NCBI RefSeq assembly: GCF_013426735.1
Contig: NZ_AP023272.1
Coordinates: 2,462,501 to 2,526,500 of the forward strand
Origin: Agrobacterium vitis
Lineage (GTDB): Bacteria; Pseudomonadota; Alphaproteobacteria; Rhizobiales; Rhizobiaceae
Direction of reading: 5' to 3'
Length of the DNA stretch: 64,000 bases
Shown here: positions 48,083-57,976 of the stretch, in pieces
Layout: the number at the start of each line of letters is the position of its first letter
Numbering within the stretch: the stretch's first letter is position 1
Program-made: the position numbers and the translations under genes
The notes under the pieces: model-generated
What the model saw: the letters and a program-made list of their open reading frames with translations, nothing else
What the model was told of the DNA's origin: nothing
Databases searched by the model: none

Positions 48083-50029
48083 TCAGCTCTGCACGCCGCG
48101 CGAGGTCGATGTCACGTCGAAGGCCTTGCGGGTCGCTTCATCGCGGCCATAGACGTCGTCGTAATAGCGAACCACTCCATCCTTATCCGGCCAGGCAGTG
48201 AAATAGGCGACATAAACAGGGAACTTCTGCGGCACCTGCACGGCGCGGTTCTGGCCGGAGGCAATCTGTGCATCGATGTCTTCAACTGTCGTACCCATCA
48301 CGGCTGCGGCCATGACGCGGGGCTCGGCAAGACGCACACAGCCGTGGCTGAGCGCGCGCATGTCGCGCTTGAAGAAGCTCTTCGCCGGTGTGTCATGCAT
48401 GTAGATGGCATGGGCATTCGGGAACAGGATCTTCAGGTCGCCCAATGCATTGTCGCTGCTTGGCGGCTGGCGCACATCAACATCGCTTGTTGTGTACCAA
48501 TCGACTTGCGAAGAGGCCACCTTGCGGCCCTTGTAGCTGACTTCATAGCCGAGACGGTCGAGATAGCTCGGGTCCTGGCGCAACTTGGGCAGCATTTCAT
48601 TGACAATGATCGACCGCGGAACGCCCCAGTAGGGGTTGAATTCCACCGTCTGAATCATGTTCTGGAAGAAGAAGGTCTGGTGCTGCGGCGCACCGACCAC
48701 GACCTTCATGGCAATCTGCTGCTGGCGGTCGTTGAAATAATAGGCCTCGAAAGCCGGCTGGTTGATGAACACATAGCGCGGCCCCAGATCGGCAGGCAAC
48801 CAGCGCAATTGCTCCATGGCAACCACGAGCTTTTCGATCTTCTCGGCATTCGAATGTCCGACCATGGTGCGGACCGTTGCCTGGCCAATGACGCCATCCG
48901 GTTTCAGACCGCGTTCCTTCTGGTAGCTCTCGACCAGCGCCACCAGTTCCGGCGTATATTCAGGCGTGCCAGTGTAGTCGGTCAGCGTCAGCGCATGCTC
49001 GGTCTTCAGCGCGTCGCTGCCATAGGTCTTGATGCCTTCGACGATATTGGCAAGCTCAGGATTGCTGCCGCCAGGCTTCAAAACGCCGGTCAGATTGATC
49101 TTGACGGGCTTGCTCTGCTGCTGATTGGCCTCTGCCACCAACTTGGCAAGCTCAGCCTTCAGCGCCTGGAACTGCGGGCTGGCCGGATCGCGGCCATGCA
49201 GATAGGCGGCGATATCCGGGCTCGAATGCACCAGATCCAGCACCGGATCGAGATTGACGGTCTTGCGCTTGAAATCGTGATAGCCTGAAATGCGGTTCGG
49301 ATCGAGCCTGCCGCGTACTGTGTCCTGAACATAGGTCAGGATTTTGGCCGACAGGTTGAGTTCGAAGGCCATCAACGCCTGGCGACGGGCGTCTTCGGGC
49401 ATTGTGTCGAGACCATCAGGCACTTTCACCGCATAATCGGCTGGCTCAAGCCCGGCAGTATCCGCCGTTGCCAGGGCGGCAATCGCCGACTTCGCCTTGT
49501 CGGTGATGGCGGTATCGCTGGCCCAGATCAGAGCGCCCTTGTTGTTATAATAGTTTTCCACAGCCTGCGCCACGTCGGGCGTGGCTTCGACCTTAACCTG
49601 CGACATGGCGAGATGGGCGACGGCCAGGGCATGGTCTTCACCGAAAACCGGGATCGGCATGTCCGGTGCCTTGATGGAGATCGCACGCTTGTTCTCGGCC
49701 TTATAGGCATAATAACGAGGTGCGGCGACCTTCTGGATCGGCTCTGGATCGCGCAATTGGGCCTGGGGAATGATTTCCGCCGGCGCTGGTTGGCGGCGTT
49801 CCTCCGACCTGCCACGCAGCAGATCCATCAGGGTGGTGGCGCTCGCCGTCTGCGGCAGGGCGGCCACAACCGTGGACGTGGTCAGGAGGACTGCAATCAG
49901 CGCCCGGTTCAGTGAAGGTTTCTGCAACTGCTTTCCCCATTCAGAAAGGTCAAGGTCGGGATTCGAAATCAATCCCCGAATATTAGCCGGTTCCCTAGCC
50001 GATTGCATCGGCTTTGGAAAGTTAACCAT
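48083..50029 (-). CDS. L,D-transpeptidase (YcbB/LdtD-like)
   Basis: A 648-residue periplasmic peptidoglycan cross-linking enzyme that forms 3-3 bonds. An N-terminal hydrophobic stretch, ALIAVLLTTSTVVAAL (about residue 43 on), marks a signal/anchor. A scaffold region (about 120-330) follows, then a peptidoglycan-binding helix module around LVALVESYQKERGLKPDG, then the YkuD catalytic domain with HGCVRL holding the active-site Cys, preceded by His in IYMHDTP. In Agrobacterium such enzymes drive unipolar growth cross-linking. The annotated start may be upstream of the real one by a few codons. Confidence 0.88.
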   Translation of the reverse strand: MVNFPKPMQSAREPANIRGLISNPDLDLSEWGKQLQKPSLNRALIAVLLTTSTVVAALPQTASATTLMDLLRGRSEERRQPAPAEIIPQAQLRDPEPIQKVAAPRYYAYKAENKRAISIKAPDMPIPVFGEDHALAVAHLAMSQVKVEATPDVAQAVENYYNNKGALIWASDTAITDKAKSAIAALATADTAGLEPADYAVKVPDGLDTMPEDARRQALMAFELNLSAKILTYVQDTVRGRLDPNRISGYHDFKRKTVNLDPVLDLVHSSPDIAAYLHGRDPASPQFQALKAELAKLVAEANQQQSKPVKINLTGVLKPGGSNPELANIVEGIKTYGSDALKTEHALTLTDYTGTPEYTPELVALVESYQKERGLKPDGVIGQATVRTMVGHSNAEKIEKLVVAMEQLRWLPADLGPRYVFINQPAFEAYYFNDRQQQIAMKVVVGAPQHQTFFFQNMIQTVEFNPYWGVPRSIIVNEMLPKLRQDPSYLDRLGYEVSYKGRKVASSQVDWYTTSDVDVRQPPSSDNALGDLKILFPNAHAIYMHDTPAKSFFKRDMRALSHGCVRLAEPRVMAAAVMGTTVEDIDAQIASGQNRAVQVPQKFPVYVAYFTAWPDKDGVVRYYDDVYGRDEATRKAFDVTSTSRGVQS

Positions 50030-50322
50030 GCTAAAATGCTTGAAAAGCAGAGGGTCAACTTTAAGTGACCGATCAGCGCGCAGCCATGGTTAACACGACG
50101 TCAAGGTTAAGCCGGGAATTGGTTAAAATTCAGTAACCGGAGGTCCTTTCTTCCACCAAACTTTGATGACATTACCGCGACTGGACAACCGAACCTGTCT
50201 AAGACCGGTATGCTTTGACGCAGGCGCGAAAACATGTATCAAAGCGTCATGTTTTACGGCGACCGTCATCCTGCCGGTCAACGGAGCCATTGCCTATTCA
50301 GACCATCAGCTGGAGACACATC
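50030..50322. other. Divergent spacer before fumC
   Basis: 293 bp between the L,D-transpeptidase start and fumC. No gene, strong hairpin or known box was recognised; promoters for both sides must lie here. The frame of fumC stays open upstream to 50215 but does not resemble FumC there. Confidence 0.4.
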
Positions 50323-51714
50323 ATGACTGCCACCCGTACCGAAACTGATACATTTGGCCCTATCGAGGTTGCCAGCGATCGATATTGGGGCGCGCAGGCG
50401 CAGCGTTCCCTGGGTAATTTCAAGATCGGCTGGGAAAAGCAGCCCCTGCCAGTGGTGCGTGCCCTCGGCATCGTCAAGCAGGCGGCGGCCCGTGCCAATA
50501 TGGCGCTCGGCGGTCTGGACTCGACGCTTGGTGAAGCAATCATCAAGGCCGCGCAGGAAGTGATCGACGGCAAGCTCAACGATCATTTCCCACTGGTGGT
50601 CTGGCAGACCGGCTCCGGCACGCAATCCAACATGAACGCCAATGAAGTGATCTCCAACCGCGCCATTGAAATGCTGGGCGGGGTGATGGGTTCGAAAAAG
50701 CCTGTTCATCCCAATGACCACGTCAACATGAGCCAGTCGTCCAACGACACCTATCCGACCGCCATGCATATCGCGGCAGCCGAATATGTCGTGCACCATC
50801 TGATCCCGGGATTGAAGCATCTGCATGCGGCACTGGATGCCAAGGCCAAGGCCTTTGAGCACATCATCAAGATCGGCCGCACCCATACTCAGGACGCGAC
50901 GCCGCTGACACTCGGACAGGAGTTTTCCGGCTATGCCGCACAGGTCGCCTCCTCCATCAAGCGGATCGAGCTGACGCTTCCCGGCCTTTATGAGCTGGCG
51001 CAAGGCGGCACCGCTGTCGGCACCGGGCTGAATGCCCCCATCGGCTTTGCCGAAAAGGTTGCCGAAGAGATTGCCGCGATTACCAGCCTACCCTTCGTCA
51101 CCGCACCCAACAAGTTCGAGGCGCTGGCCGCCCATGACGCCATGGTGTTTGCCCATGGAGCGATCAATGCGGCGGCGGCTGCCTGCTTCAAGATCGCCAA
51201 CGATATCCGCTTTCTTGGCTCCGGCCCGCGTGCTGGCCTTGGCGAACTGGCCCTTCCGGAAAACGAACCCGGCTCTTCGATCATGCCCGGTAAGGTCAAT
51301 CCGACCCAGTCGGAAGCGATGACCCAGGTCTGCGCCCATATCTTCGGCAACAACGCGGCTCTTACCTTTGCAGGCAGCCAGGGCCATTTCGAGCTGAATG
51401 TCTATAACCCGATGATGGCCTATAACTTCCTGCAATCGGTGCAGCTGCTCGGCGACGCCGCCGTCTCCTTCACCGACAATTGCGTCGTTGGCATCGAGGC
51501 CCGCGAAGACAATATCAGGAAGGGCGTCGAAAACTCGCTTATGCTGGTGACGGCGCTGAACAGCAAGCTCGGCTACGACGCCTGCGCCAAGATTGCCAAG
51601 ACCGCGCACAAGAACGGCACCACCCTGCGCGAGGAAGCTGTCGGCGGCGGCTATCTGACCAATGAGGAATTTGATCAGTATGTCCGGCCGGAATTGATGA
51701 TCGGGCCGAAGTGA
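50323..51714 (+). CDS. fumC: Class II fumarate hydratase (FumC)
   Basis: Iron-independent fumarase of the TCA cycle, 463 residues, tetrameric aspartase/fumarase superfamily. The signature [15 protein letters not shown] is near residue 320 and the active-site region [14 protein letters not shown] is present. The first residues [16 protein letters not shown] match FumC; the ATG at 50323 is taken over earlier in-frame codons. It works in the same pathway as the class I enzyme 550 bp downstream. Confidence 0.97.
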   Translation: MTATRTETDTFGPIEVASDRYWGAQAQRSLGNFKIGWEKQPLPVVRALGIVKQAAARANMALGGLDSTLGEAIIKAAQEVIDGKLNDHFPLVVWQTGSGTQSNMNANEVISNRAIEMLGGVMGSKKPVHPNDHVNMSQSSNDTYPTAMHIAAAEYVVHHLIPGLKHLHAALDAKAKAFEHIIKIGRTHTQDATPLTLGQEFSGYAAQVASSIKRIELTLPGLYELAQGGTAVGTGLNAPIGFAEKVAEEIAAITSLPFVTAPNKFEALAAHDAMVFAHGAINAAAAACFKIANDIRFLGSGPRAGLGELALPENEPGSSIMPGKVNPTQSEAMTQVCAHIFGNNAALTFAGSQGHFELNVYNPMMAYNFLQSVQLLGDAAVSFTDNCVVGIEAREDNIRKGVENSLMLVTALNSKLGYDACAKIAKTAHKNGTTLREEAVGGGYLTNEEFDQYVRPELMIGPK

Positions 51715-52050
51715 TCAATCGTCGATTTTTTCGACATCAAATAAACGCGGCTCCCTCCGAGTCATTTTAAATTTTGGAGGGTGCCTCTTTTGCCATGGTG
51801 CAAAATTATTTTCGATCAGCCATTTTCCAATTTCTCGATGTATCAACTCTCGACAATCACCCCAAAAGGAGTTTTTGTCGATATTAACTTCGATAGGTTT
51901 TTCTCTTCCTTTCAGCTGCAACTGAACGAACCCGTCCGACCTTTCAAAATAATCATCCCTCGCATATTTGGGGATTTTCAAACCGAATCCATTGGGTTTT
52001 TTATAGTCGGAATTTCCGCCTTTATATCCCGTAGCAATAAAGCTGCTCAT
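51715..52050 (-). CDS. Hypothetical small protein, AT-rich
   Basis: A 111-residue protein of unknown function, convergent with fumC (its stop directly follows the fumC stop). It is well-formed: GFGLKIPKYARDDYFER and a basic middle with HREIGKWLIENNFAPW. The CDS is AT-rich with Lys/Asn/Asp/Tyr use unlike the flanking GC-rich fumarases, suggesting acquisition. AGGAGAGAAAGAAG precedes the ATG within a 12-bp palindrome (CCTGACGTCAGG, 52064-52075) that could be an operator. Confidence 0.6.
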   Translation of the reverse strand: MSSFIATGYKGGNSDYKKPNGFGLKIPKYARDDYFERSDGFVQLQLKGREKPIEVNIDKNSFWGDCRELIHREIGKWLIENNFAPWQKRHPPKFKMTRREPRLFDVEKIDD

Positions 52051-52140
52051 GGCTTCTTTCTCTCCTGACGTCAGGAAAACCCTAGCTCAAAACGAGCAAT
52101 TTAAAATAACCAAAATTTAAACGCGCATTGAAAGTGGCTC

Positions 52141-52178
52141 TGGAATTTTAAATTCCAAACAAAATGTTGCGCCGCAAC
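52141..52178. promoter_or_regulatory. Palindromes upstream of the class I fumarase gene
   Basis: Two palindromes in tandem: TGGAATTT-T-AAATTCCA (52141-52157) and GTTGCG-C-CGCAAC (52166-52178), about 85-120 bp upstream of the fumarase ATG. They are candidate operator sites, regulator unknown. A TTTAGAATCG motif just after (52184-) resembles only one half of an iron-response (Irr/ICE) site. Confidence 0.35.
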
Positions 52179-52261
52179 CTCCACTTTAGAATCGTTTGCA
52201 AACTGCGCGTCGCCGAACTAGACAAAATGCCGAAAATCCGTTTGGCAAAAAGGCTCCTTCG

Positions 52262-53866
52262 ATGGCTGACGATCTCTTTCCCCTTGGCGAAGACACGACT
52301 CCCTACCGCAAACTGACCTCCGACTACGTCTCGGTCGAAACCTTCAAGGACCAGGACATTCTGGTGGTCGAACCGGAGGGCCTGCGGCTTCTGGCCGAAA
52401 CCGCGCTTTCCGACATCAACCACCTGCTGCGTCCGGGCCATCTCAAGCAATTGGCCTCCATTCTCCAGGACCCGGAAGCGACCGACAATGACCGTTTCGT
52501 GGCCTATGACCTGCTGAAAAACGCCAATATCGCTGCAGGGGGCGTGCTGCCGATGTGCCAGGATACCGGCACGGCCATTGTCATGGGCAAGAAGGGCCGC
52601 CGCGTCTGGACGGATGGCGGCGATTATGAAGCCTTGGCCCATGGCGTGCGCGATGCTTATGAAAAGCGTAACCTGCGCTATTCGCAGTTGGCACCCTTGA
52701 AGATGTTTGAGGAAAAGAACACCAAGACCAACCTGCCCGCCCAGATCGACCTCTATGAAGAGGGCGAGGATACCTATAAATTCCTGTTCATGGCCAAGGG
52801 CGGCGGTTCGGCCAACAAGACCTTCCTTTATCAAGGCACGCCTTCGCTGCTGACCCATGACCGGATGATCGATTTTCTGAAGGACAAAATCCTGTCGCTC
52901 GGCACGGCAGCCTGTCCCCCCTACCATCTTGCGATCGTCATCGGCGGGCTTTCGGCGGAAATGAACCTGAAAACGGTCAAGCTCGCTTCGGCCCGTTACC
53001 TCGATGGCCTGCCCACCGAAGGCTCCGAAAGCGGCCATGCCTTCCGTGATATCGAGATGGAACAGGAAATCCACAAGCTGACGCAATCGCTCGGCGTCGG
53101 CGCCCAGTTCGGCGGCAAATATTTCTGTCATGACGTGCGGGTCATCCGCCTGCCGCGCCATGGCGCCTCGTTGCCGATTGGCCTCGGCGTCTCCTGTTCC
53201 GCCGACCGTCAGGCAATGGGCAAGATTACCCGCGACGGGATCTTTATCGAGCAGTTGGAAACCGATCCGTCGAAATACATGCCTGATATCGACGAGGCCG
53301 CCCTCTCCTCCTCCACGGTCAGCATCGACCTTAACCAGCCGATGAGCGCCATACTGGCCGAACTGACGAAGCATCCCGTCAAGACCCGGCTGTCGCTGAC
53401 CGGCACGATCATCGTCGCCCGCGATCTGGCGCATTCCAAGATCCGCGAACGGCTCGAAAACGGCGAAGGCATGCCGGACTATATGAAAAACCATCCGGTC
53501 TATTATGCCGGTCCCGCCAAGACGCCGGAAGGCTTTGCCTCCGGTTCCTTCGGGCCAACCACGGCTGGCCGCATGGATAGCTATGTAGACCAGTTCCAGT
53601 CGTTTGGCGGTTCGATGGTCATGCTGGCCAAGGGCAACCGCTCACGCGCCGTACGTGAAGCCTGCAAGACCCATGGTGGTTTCTACCTCGGCTCCATCGG
53701 TGGCCCGGCAGCCCGGCTTGCCCAGGACTGTATCCGCCATGTTGAAGTGCTGGAATATCCGGAACTCGGCATGGAAGCCGTCTGGAAGATCGAGGTCGAA
53801 AACTTTCCGGCCTTCATCGTCACTGACGACAAGGGCAACGATTTCTTCCAGGAATTCAACCTCTGA
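52262..53866 (+). CDS. Class I fumarate hydratase (Fe-S)
   Basis: Oxygen-sensitive [4Fe-4S] fumarase, 534 residues, with the N-terminal hydratase alpha part ([17 protein letters not shown] with a cluster Cys) and a C-terminal beta part ending in [10 protein letters not shown] and [15 protein letters not shown]. Cluster cysteines are also seen in [15 protein letters not shown] and [11 protein letters not shown] regions. The start at [11 protein letters not shown] is preferred over 22 upstream codons, with AAGG about 8 nt before. Having both a class I and a class II enzyme adjacent is unusual in spacing and suggests iron- or oxygen-dependent switching. Confidence 0.95.
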   Translation: MADDLFPLGEDTTPYRKLTSDYVSVETFKDQDILVVEPEGLRLLAETALSDINHLLRPGHLKQLASILQDPEATDNDRFVAYDLLKNANIAAGGVLPMCQDTGTAIVMGKKGRRVWTDGGDYEALAHGVRDAYEKRNLRYSQLAPLKMFEEKNTKTNLPAQIDLYEEGEDTYKFLFMAKGGGSANKTFLYQGTPSLLTHDRMIDFLKDKILSLGTAACPPYHLAIVIGGLSAEMNLKTVKLASARYLDGLPTEGSESGHAFRDIEMEQEIHKLTQSLGVGAQFGGKYFCHDVRVIRLPRHGASLPIGLGVSCSADRQAMGKITRDGIFIEQLETDPSKYMPDIDEAALSSSTVSIDLNQPMSAILAELTKHPVKTRLSLTGTIIVARDLAHSKIRERLENGEGMPDYMKNHPVYYAGPAKTPEGFASGSFGPTTAGRMDSYVDQFQSFGGSMVMLAKGNRSRAVREACKTHGGFYLGSIGGPAARLAQDCIRHVEVLEYPELGMEAVWKIEVENFPAFIVTDDKGNDFFQEFNL

Positions 53867-53875
53867 TCGTTTAAT

Positions 53876-53911
53876 CCACGTGCAAAGGCAACAATTTGGC
53901 TTTGCACGTGG
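53876..53911 (+). terminator. Hairpin after the class I fumarase gene
   Basis: Perfect 12-bp arms CCACGTGCAAAG (53876-53887) and CTTTGCACGTGG (53900-53911) with a 12-nt loop, 10 bp after the stop. Followed by TCTACGATATTTTAC; a weak T-rich tail makes it a likely terminator. Confidence 0.65.
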
Positions 53912-54049
53912 TCTACGATATTTTACTGTGGATTTTCATATAATAAATATCAATTTTACAATTACCGGCGTTCTTTACTTATTGTTTTAAATATTTGCTC
54001 ACCATTCAGCCCTAATCCTGAGTGGGGATTATCGGATGGGGCTAGCAGG

Positions 54050-55117
54050 ATGAACACCGCAACATTGGCGCGATCGCAGGGGCTCGATATCGCAACGCAA
54101 ATTTCCTTTGCGATGCGCTCCATGGGCATTTCGCCGCTGCCAAGAAATTATGAGCTGTTCTATGAGGCCTATATCGGGTCCAACCCGGTTCTGACCCGCA
54201 GGGTCACCGCTCTTGGAAGCCGCGCCACCCAGGATGACCTCGACCGGATTGCCGAGGAATTTTTCGGCCATAATTCCAACCGCATTATCGAAAATGCCCA
54301 TTCAAGGCTGGTTTCGGAACTGGACAATCTGCTGCGGCTGATGAAGCAGGAGCAAAGCTCGCTGGAGACCTATAACAAGCTGCTGGATGAGACCTGCTCC
54401 CGCATCAATGCCAAGAGCAGCGGCAGTGTCGAGTTGCTGCGCAATGCCATCGCACTCCTGACGCGGGCAACGGACGATACGCTGGCCCATGGCGAAAAGA
54501 CGGCGGAAAGCTTTACCCAGAAATCCGTTGAAATGGATGCCGTGCGGCGTGAACTGGACGAATACAAGCGGATCGCCAATACCGATTCGTTGACCCGGCT
54601 TGCCAATCGCCGCGCCTTCGATGAGCGGATGGCCGGTCTGTTCAACTATCCCTCGACACTGACGACAACGTCGCTCATGCTGATCGATATCGACCATTTC
54701 AAGAAGATCAACGATACATTTGGCCATCCGGTTGGCGACAAGATCCTGGCAACCGTTGCTGGCGTCATCCGCGCCAATGCACCGCGTGATGCCTTCGTGG
54801 CACGGGCGGGTGGTGAGGAATTTGCCATCATCGTTGAGGGCATGCCGGATACCGAAGTCTTCGGGCTGTGCGAACGCATCCGCACCAATCTGGAAAACAC
54901 CCTGTTTCGCAACTCCCGCACCGGCGTCAATTACGGTCCGGTCACGGTCTCCATCGGCTTTGCCCTGGCCGCCAATTGCCAGGACCCCGGCGAACTTTAT
55001 AGCCGCAGCGATATCGCCCTTTACTGCGCAAAGAATGCCGGGCGCAATTGCAGCAGGCCGTTTGAACCGGGCATGCGCAAGGATTTCGCCAAGGGCTGGC
55101 TGATCTACAAGGGGTGA
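54050..55117 (+). CDS. Diguanylate cyclase (GGDEF)
   Basis: A 355-residue soluble GGDEF protein making c-di-GMP. The N-terminal ~180 residues are helical, with a short coiled coil (VEMDAVRRELDEYKR) leading into the domain. The catalytic motif RAGGEEFAI has GGEEF at 254-258 and the metal-binding DIDHFKKIND and NRRAFDERM regions are conserved. A canonical RxxD inhibitory site 5 residues before GGEEF is not seen (RDAFVARA instead). It has no transmembrane segment, so the sensor is probably cytosolic. Confidence 0.92.
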   Translation: MNTATLARSQGLDIATQISFAMRSMGISPLPRNYELFYEAYIGSNPVLTRRVTALGSRATQDDLDRIAEEFFGHNSNRIIENAHSRLVSELDNLLRLMKQEQSSLETYNKLLDETCSRINAKSSGSVELLRNAIALLTRATDDTLAHGEKTAESFTQKSVEMDAVRRELDEYKRIANTDSLTRLANRRAFDERMAGLFNYPSTLTTTSLMLIDIDHFKKINDTFGHPVGDKILATVAGVIRANAPRDAFVARAGGEEFAIIVEGMPDTEVFGLCERIRTNLENTLFRNSRTGVNYGPVTVSIGFALAANCQDPGELYSRSDIALYCAKNAGRNCSRPFEPGMRKDFAKGWLIYKG

Positions 55118-55165
55118 GTCTTTTTACGATTGATACGAAGGCTCGTATCAGCGTCTGAAGAGCAC

Positions 55166-55531
55166 CTAAAGCTTGTCGCGCGACAGGCCCTTTGCCTCCA
55201 TGTCGCGGAGATATTCCCCAAACTTCGTCTCACCGGTTTGCCCAAGCTCACGCAGATAGGCCCAGGTAAAGATGCCGGTATCATGGCCGTCGTCAAAACC
55301 GACCCGTACCGCATAATTGCCGGTCGGAATAAGCTTGGCAATCGCCACATTGCGCTTGCCGGGCACGGTGATCTTCTGCCCCGGCCCATGGCCCTGCACC
55401 TCTGCGGACGGTGAAAGCACCCGGAGCATTTCCGCCGCCAAACTGATGCTTTCCCCATTATCGAAAACCAGCGTCAAAAGCCGCCGATCCGGTGACACCC
55501 TGATTTCCTTCGGCCAAACTTCGCTCACCAC
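55166..55531 (-). CDS. DUF971 protein (gamma-butyrobetaine hydroxylase-like N-terminal domain)
   Basis: A 121-residue protein with the DUF971 pattern: PKEIRVSPDRRLLTLVFDNG, SLAAEMLRVLSPSAEVQGHGP and a C-terminal VRVGFDDGHDTGIFTWAYLREL. This is the zinc-finger-less version of the N-terminal domain of gamma-butyrobetaine hydroxylase, also found near iron-sulfur and molybdenum cofactor genes; exact role unknown. It starts with GTG (two in a row, GGGAG upstream). It is convergent with the diguanylate cyclase and near moaA, consistent with a link to cofactor metabolism. Confidence 0.88.
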   Translation of the reverse strand: MVSEVWPKEIRVSPDRRLLTLVFDNGESISLAAEMLRVLSPSAEVQGHGPGQKITVPGKRNVAIAKLIPTGNYAVRVGFDDGHDTGIFTWAYLRELGQTGETKFGEYLRDMEAKGLSRDKL

Positions 55532-55578
55532 ATTCTCCCTGTCATATTTTAAAGTACCGCATGCAACACAATCCGAGC

Positions 55579-55663
55579 AAACCGCTTCGCACTTTTCGGT
55601 CTGATCATTTTCTTCTTCGCATCAGATGATCCGAAAACCGCTTCGCACTTTTCGGTCTGATGC
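55579..55663. repeat. Palindromic repeat, one and a half copies
   Basis: A 27-nt direct repeat occurs at 55579-55605 and 55635-55661 (both start AAACCGCTTCGCACTTTT). The complete copy forms a long hairpin: outer arms GCATCAGA (55619-55626) / TCTGATGC (55656-55663), inner CCGAAAA (55631-55637) / TTTTCGG (55649-55655). This is a typical rhizobial intergenic palindromic element; the first copy lacks its left arm. Confidence 0.7.
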
Positions 55664-55761
55664 TGTATCACCCGATTCAGTCCGATCCAACTTATTCCAG
55701 TCGTCCAGACTGTTGCCTTGCTTGACGGATCGCAATGCGCGCACCAGATTAGTGAGCAATC

Positions 55762-56865
55762 ATGGAGGTTCGCTTGGATTATGCCCCCCGCCTGCACCAG
55801 CTGGCGCCAAACTTACAGGAAAATCAGGCCTTGCAGGCCCATACCGGTCTACAGCCAGTGCAGATGCCAGACAAAATGATCGATCCCTTCGGTCGGGCCG
55901 TCACCTATCTGCGGGTATCGGTGACGGACCGCTGCGATTTCCGCTGCACCTATTGCATGGCGGAAAACATGAGTTTTTTGCCGAAAAAGGACCTGCTGAC
56001 ACTGGAGGAGCTGGACCGACTCTGTAGTGCCTTCATCGCCAAGGGTGTGCGAAAGCTGCGTCTGACCGGTGGTGAACCGCTGGTGCGCAAGAACATCATG
56101 TTCCTGGTCCGCAACCTGTCACGCCACTTGCAAAGCGGCGCGCTTGAGGAATTGACGCTGACCACCAATGGGTCGCAACTCGCGCGCCACGCAGCCGAAC
56201 TGGCCGATGCTGGCGTGCGCCGCATCAACGTTTCGCTGGATACGCTGGACGCGCAGAAATTCCATACCATCACCCGCTGGGGAGACCTCGCTCAGGTCAT
56301 GAAAGGTATCGATGCGGCCCAGGCGGCGGGTATCCACATCAAAATCAATGCGGTCGCCCTGAAAGGTTTCAACGAGGAAGAACTTCCCGATCTGATGCGG
56401 TTTGCCCATGGCAGGGGTATGGATCTGACGCTGATCGAAACCATGCCGATGGGCGAAATCGACGAGGACCGCACCGACCGGTACTTGCCGCTTTCCGAGG
56501 TCCGTCAAGGATTGGCAGAGCATTTCACACTCGAAGATCTCGACTATCAGACTGGCGGCCCGGCCCGTTATCTGCATGTTGAGGAAACCGGTGGCAGGCT
56601 TGGGCTGATTACCCCCCTCACCCATAATTTCTGCGAGAGCTGCAACCGCGTTCGCCTCACCTGCACCGGCACGCTCTATATGTGTCTCGGGCAGAACGAT
56701 GCGGCGGATCTTCGGGCCGCCTTGCGGGCCAGCGAGGATGACACGCTGCTGTCTGCGGCGATTGATGAGGCAATCCTGCGCAAGCCCAAGGGCCATGATT
56801 TCATCATCGACCGCACCACCCGTCGCCCTGCCGTGTCGCGCCATATGAGCGTCACCGGCGGTTAA
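55762..56865 (+). CDS. moaA: GTP 3',8-cyclase MoaA
   Basis: Radical SAM enzyme for the first step of molybdenum cofactor synthesis, 367 residues from this start. The N-terminal cluster cysteines Cys58, Cys62 and Cys65 lie in [11 protein letters not shown]; the C-terminal cluster is in [17 protein letters not shown]; the C-terminal GG tail (SVTGG) is present. The start is uncertain: the first 34 residues are variable, and ATGs at 55864 and 55876 would give a 333- or 329-residue protein nearer to the conserved IDPFGR start. mobA and mobB follow 1 kb downstream, separated by a DMT transporter. Confidence 0.95.
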   Translation: MEVRLDYAPRLHQLAPNLQENQALQAHTGLQPVQMPDKMIDPFGRAVTYLRVSVTDRCDFRCTYCMAENMSFLPKKDLLTLEELDRLCSAFIAKGVRKLRLTGGEPLVRKNIMFLVRNLSRHLQSGALEELTLTTNGSQLARHAAELADAGVRRINVSLDTLDAQKFHTITRWGDLAQVMKGIDAAQAAGIHIKINAVALKGFNEEELPDLMRFAHGRGMDLTLIETMPMGEIDEDRTDRYLPLSEVRQGLAEHFTLEDLDYQTGGPARYLHVEETGGRLGLITPLTHNFCESCNRVRLTCTGTLYMCLGQNDAADLRAALRASEDDTLLSAAIDEAILRKPKGHDFIIDRTTRRPAVSRHMSVTGG

Positions 56866-56967
56866 CAGGTATTTTCAAACCTTTGCATCTATTGGTTTTC
56901 TGGATAGAACACCGCATCTAACTCCGGGCAAAGTGGCCGGGTGGACTGTTTGGAAAGCTTTTACTCG

Positions 56968-57861
56968 ATGGTGCTGACCCGAAATATGAAGGGCGCTATG
57001 TTCATGGCGGCGGCCATGGCTGGCTTCACCATCAACGACGCCCTGTCGAAATCGCTGACCGAGGTGATGAGCGTTGGACAGATCATGCTGGTGCGCGGCG
57101 CGCTGACCACGCTTCTGGTCTATTGCATCGCCCGTCAGGCCCGAGCCGTGATGTCCCCCAAATTGCTCGGCAATCCGCTGATCATGACCCGCGTGCTGTG
57201 TGAGATTCTGGCCTCGATCACCTATCTCACGGCCCTGTCTGCCATCCCGCTCGCCAATGCCGCCTCCATCCTGCAATCGCTGCCGCTGGCAGTCACGCTT
57301 GGTGCTGCGGTGTTTCTGCGCGAGCCGGTCGGCTGGCGACGCTGGCTTGCCATTATCGCTGGCTTTATCGGAGTGATGATCATCATCCGGCCCGGCCCGC
57401 AAGGCTTTACCCTGTCGGCGCTCTACGTGCTGGGCAGCGTGTTTTTCGCCGCCACCCGCGATCTGGTGACGACACGGATCGACAGGGCCACGCCCTCCAT
57501 CGTCATTACCCTGATGACCGCTGCCGGAAACGGGCTGGCAGGCGCGGCGCTCATCCCGTTCCAGGGTGGCTGGCAGCCGCTATCCCTTCCGTCTTTCGGG
57601 ATACTGGTCTGTGCCGCTATCTTGATGTTCATTGGCTATCAATGCATCATTCTCGCCATGCGCACCGCAGACATTTCATTCATCGCACCCTTCCGCTATT
57701 CGGGCCTGCTCTGGGCCATCGGCCTTGGCATTCTGGTGTTTCATGAATGGCCGGACCCCTGGATGCTGCTGGGCATGGCCGTTGTGGTCGGATCGGGCCT
57801 TTATACGTTCCACCGTGAACGGCTGCGGAAAATCCGCGATGCCAGCGCGCTAGTGCACTGA
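56968..57861 (+). CDS. DMT superfamily (EamA) transporter
   Basis: A 297-residue inner-membrane protein with ten hydrophobic segments arranged as two EamA repeats (about 10-140 and 150-290). First repeat: TINDALSKSLTEVMSVGQIMLVRG; second repeat: FIAPFRYSGLLWAIGLG. Relatives export amino acids or other small metabolites; substrate unknown. The ATG giving MVLTRN is used; a GTG 9 codons earlier (56941) is possible. Its stop lies inside the left arm of a large inverted repeat (see 57848-57956). Confidence 0.88.
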   Translation: MVLTRNMKGAMFMAAAMAGFTINDALSKSLTEVMSVGQIMLVRGALTTLLVYCIARQARAVMSPKLLGNPLIMTRVLCEILASITYLTALSAIPLANAASILQSLPLAVTLGAAVFLREPVGWRRWLAIIAGFIGVMIIIRPGPQGFTLSALYVLGSVFFAATRDLVTTRIDRATPSIVITLMTAAGNGLAGAALIPFQGGWQPLSLPSFGILVCAAILMFIGYQCIILAMRTADISFIAPFRYSGLLWAIGLGILVFHEWPDPWMLLGMAVVVGSGLYTFHRERLRKIRDASALVH

Positions 57862-57956
57862 CGCATTCACTTCGTTCATGCTTTCGTGCACTCATTTTTT
57901 GTTTATGCATCGATCCAAACTCGGCTGAAGCCTCCGTTTGGATCGATGCACTAGCG
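57848..57956. repeat. Inverted-repeat element at the end of the DMT gene
   Basis: Outer 10-bp inverted repeat CGCTAGTGCA (57848-57857) / TGCACTAGCG (57947-57956). Inside lies a perfect 15-bp stem TGCATCGATCCAAAC (57906-57920) / GTTTGGATCGATGCA (57936-57950). The left outer arm covers the last codons of the DMT gene (ALVH-stop). No T tract follows on either strand, so it is not a simple terminator; it looks like a small insertion-like element of about 110 bp. Confidence 0.5.
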
Positions 57957-57976
57957 GTTTGAAACTAGGGGACGCC

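Noticed and set aside
52183..52200. Possible Irr/ICE iron box before the class I fumarase
   Set aside because: Only the left half (TTTAGAA) fits; the right half TTTGCAA matches the expected TTCTAAA at 4 of 7 places, too few to call.
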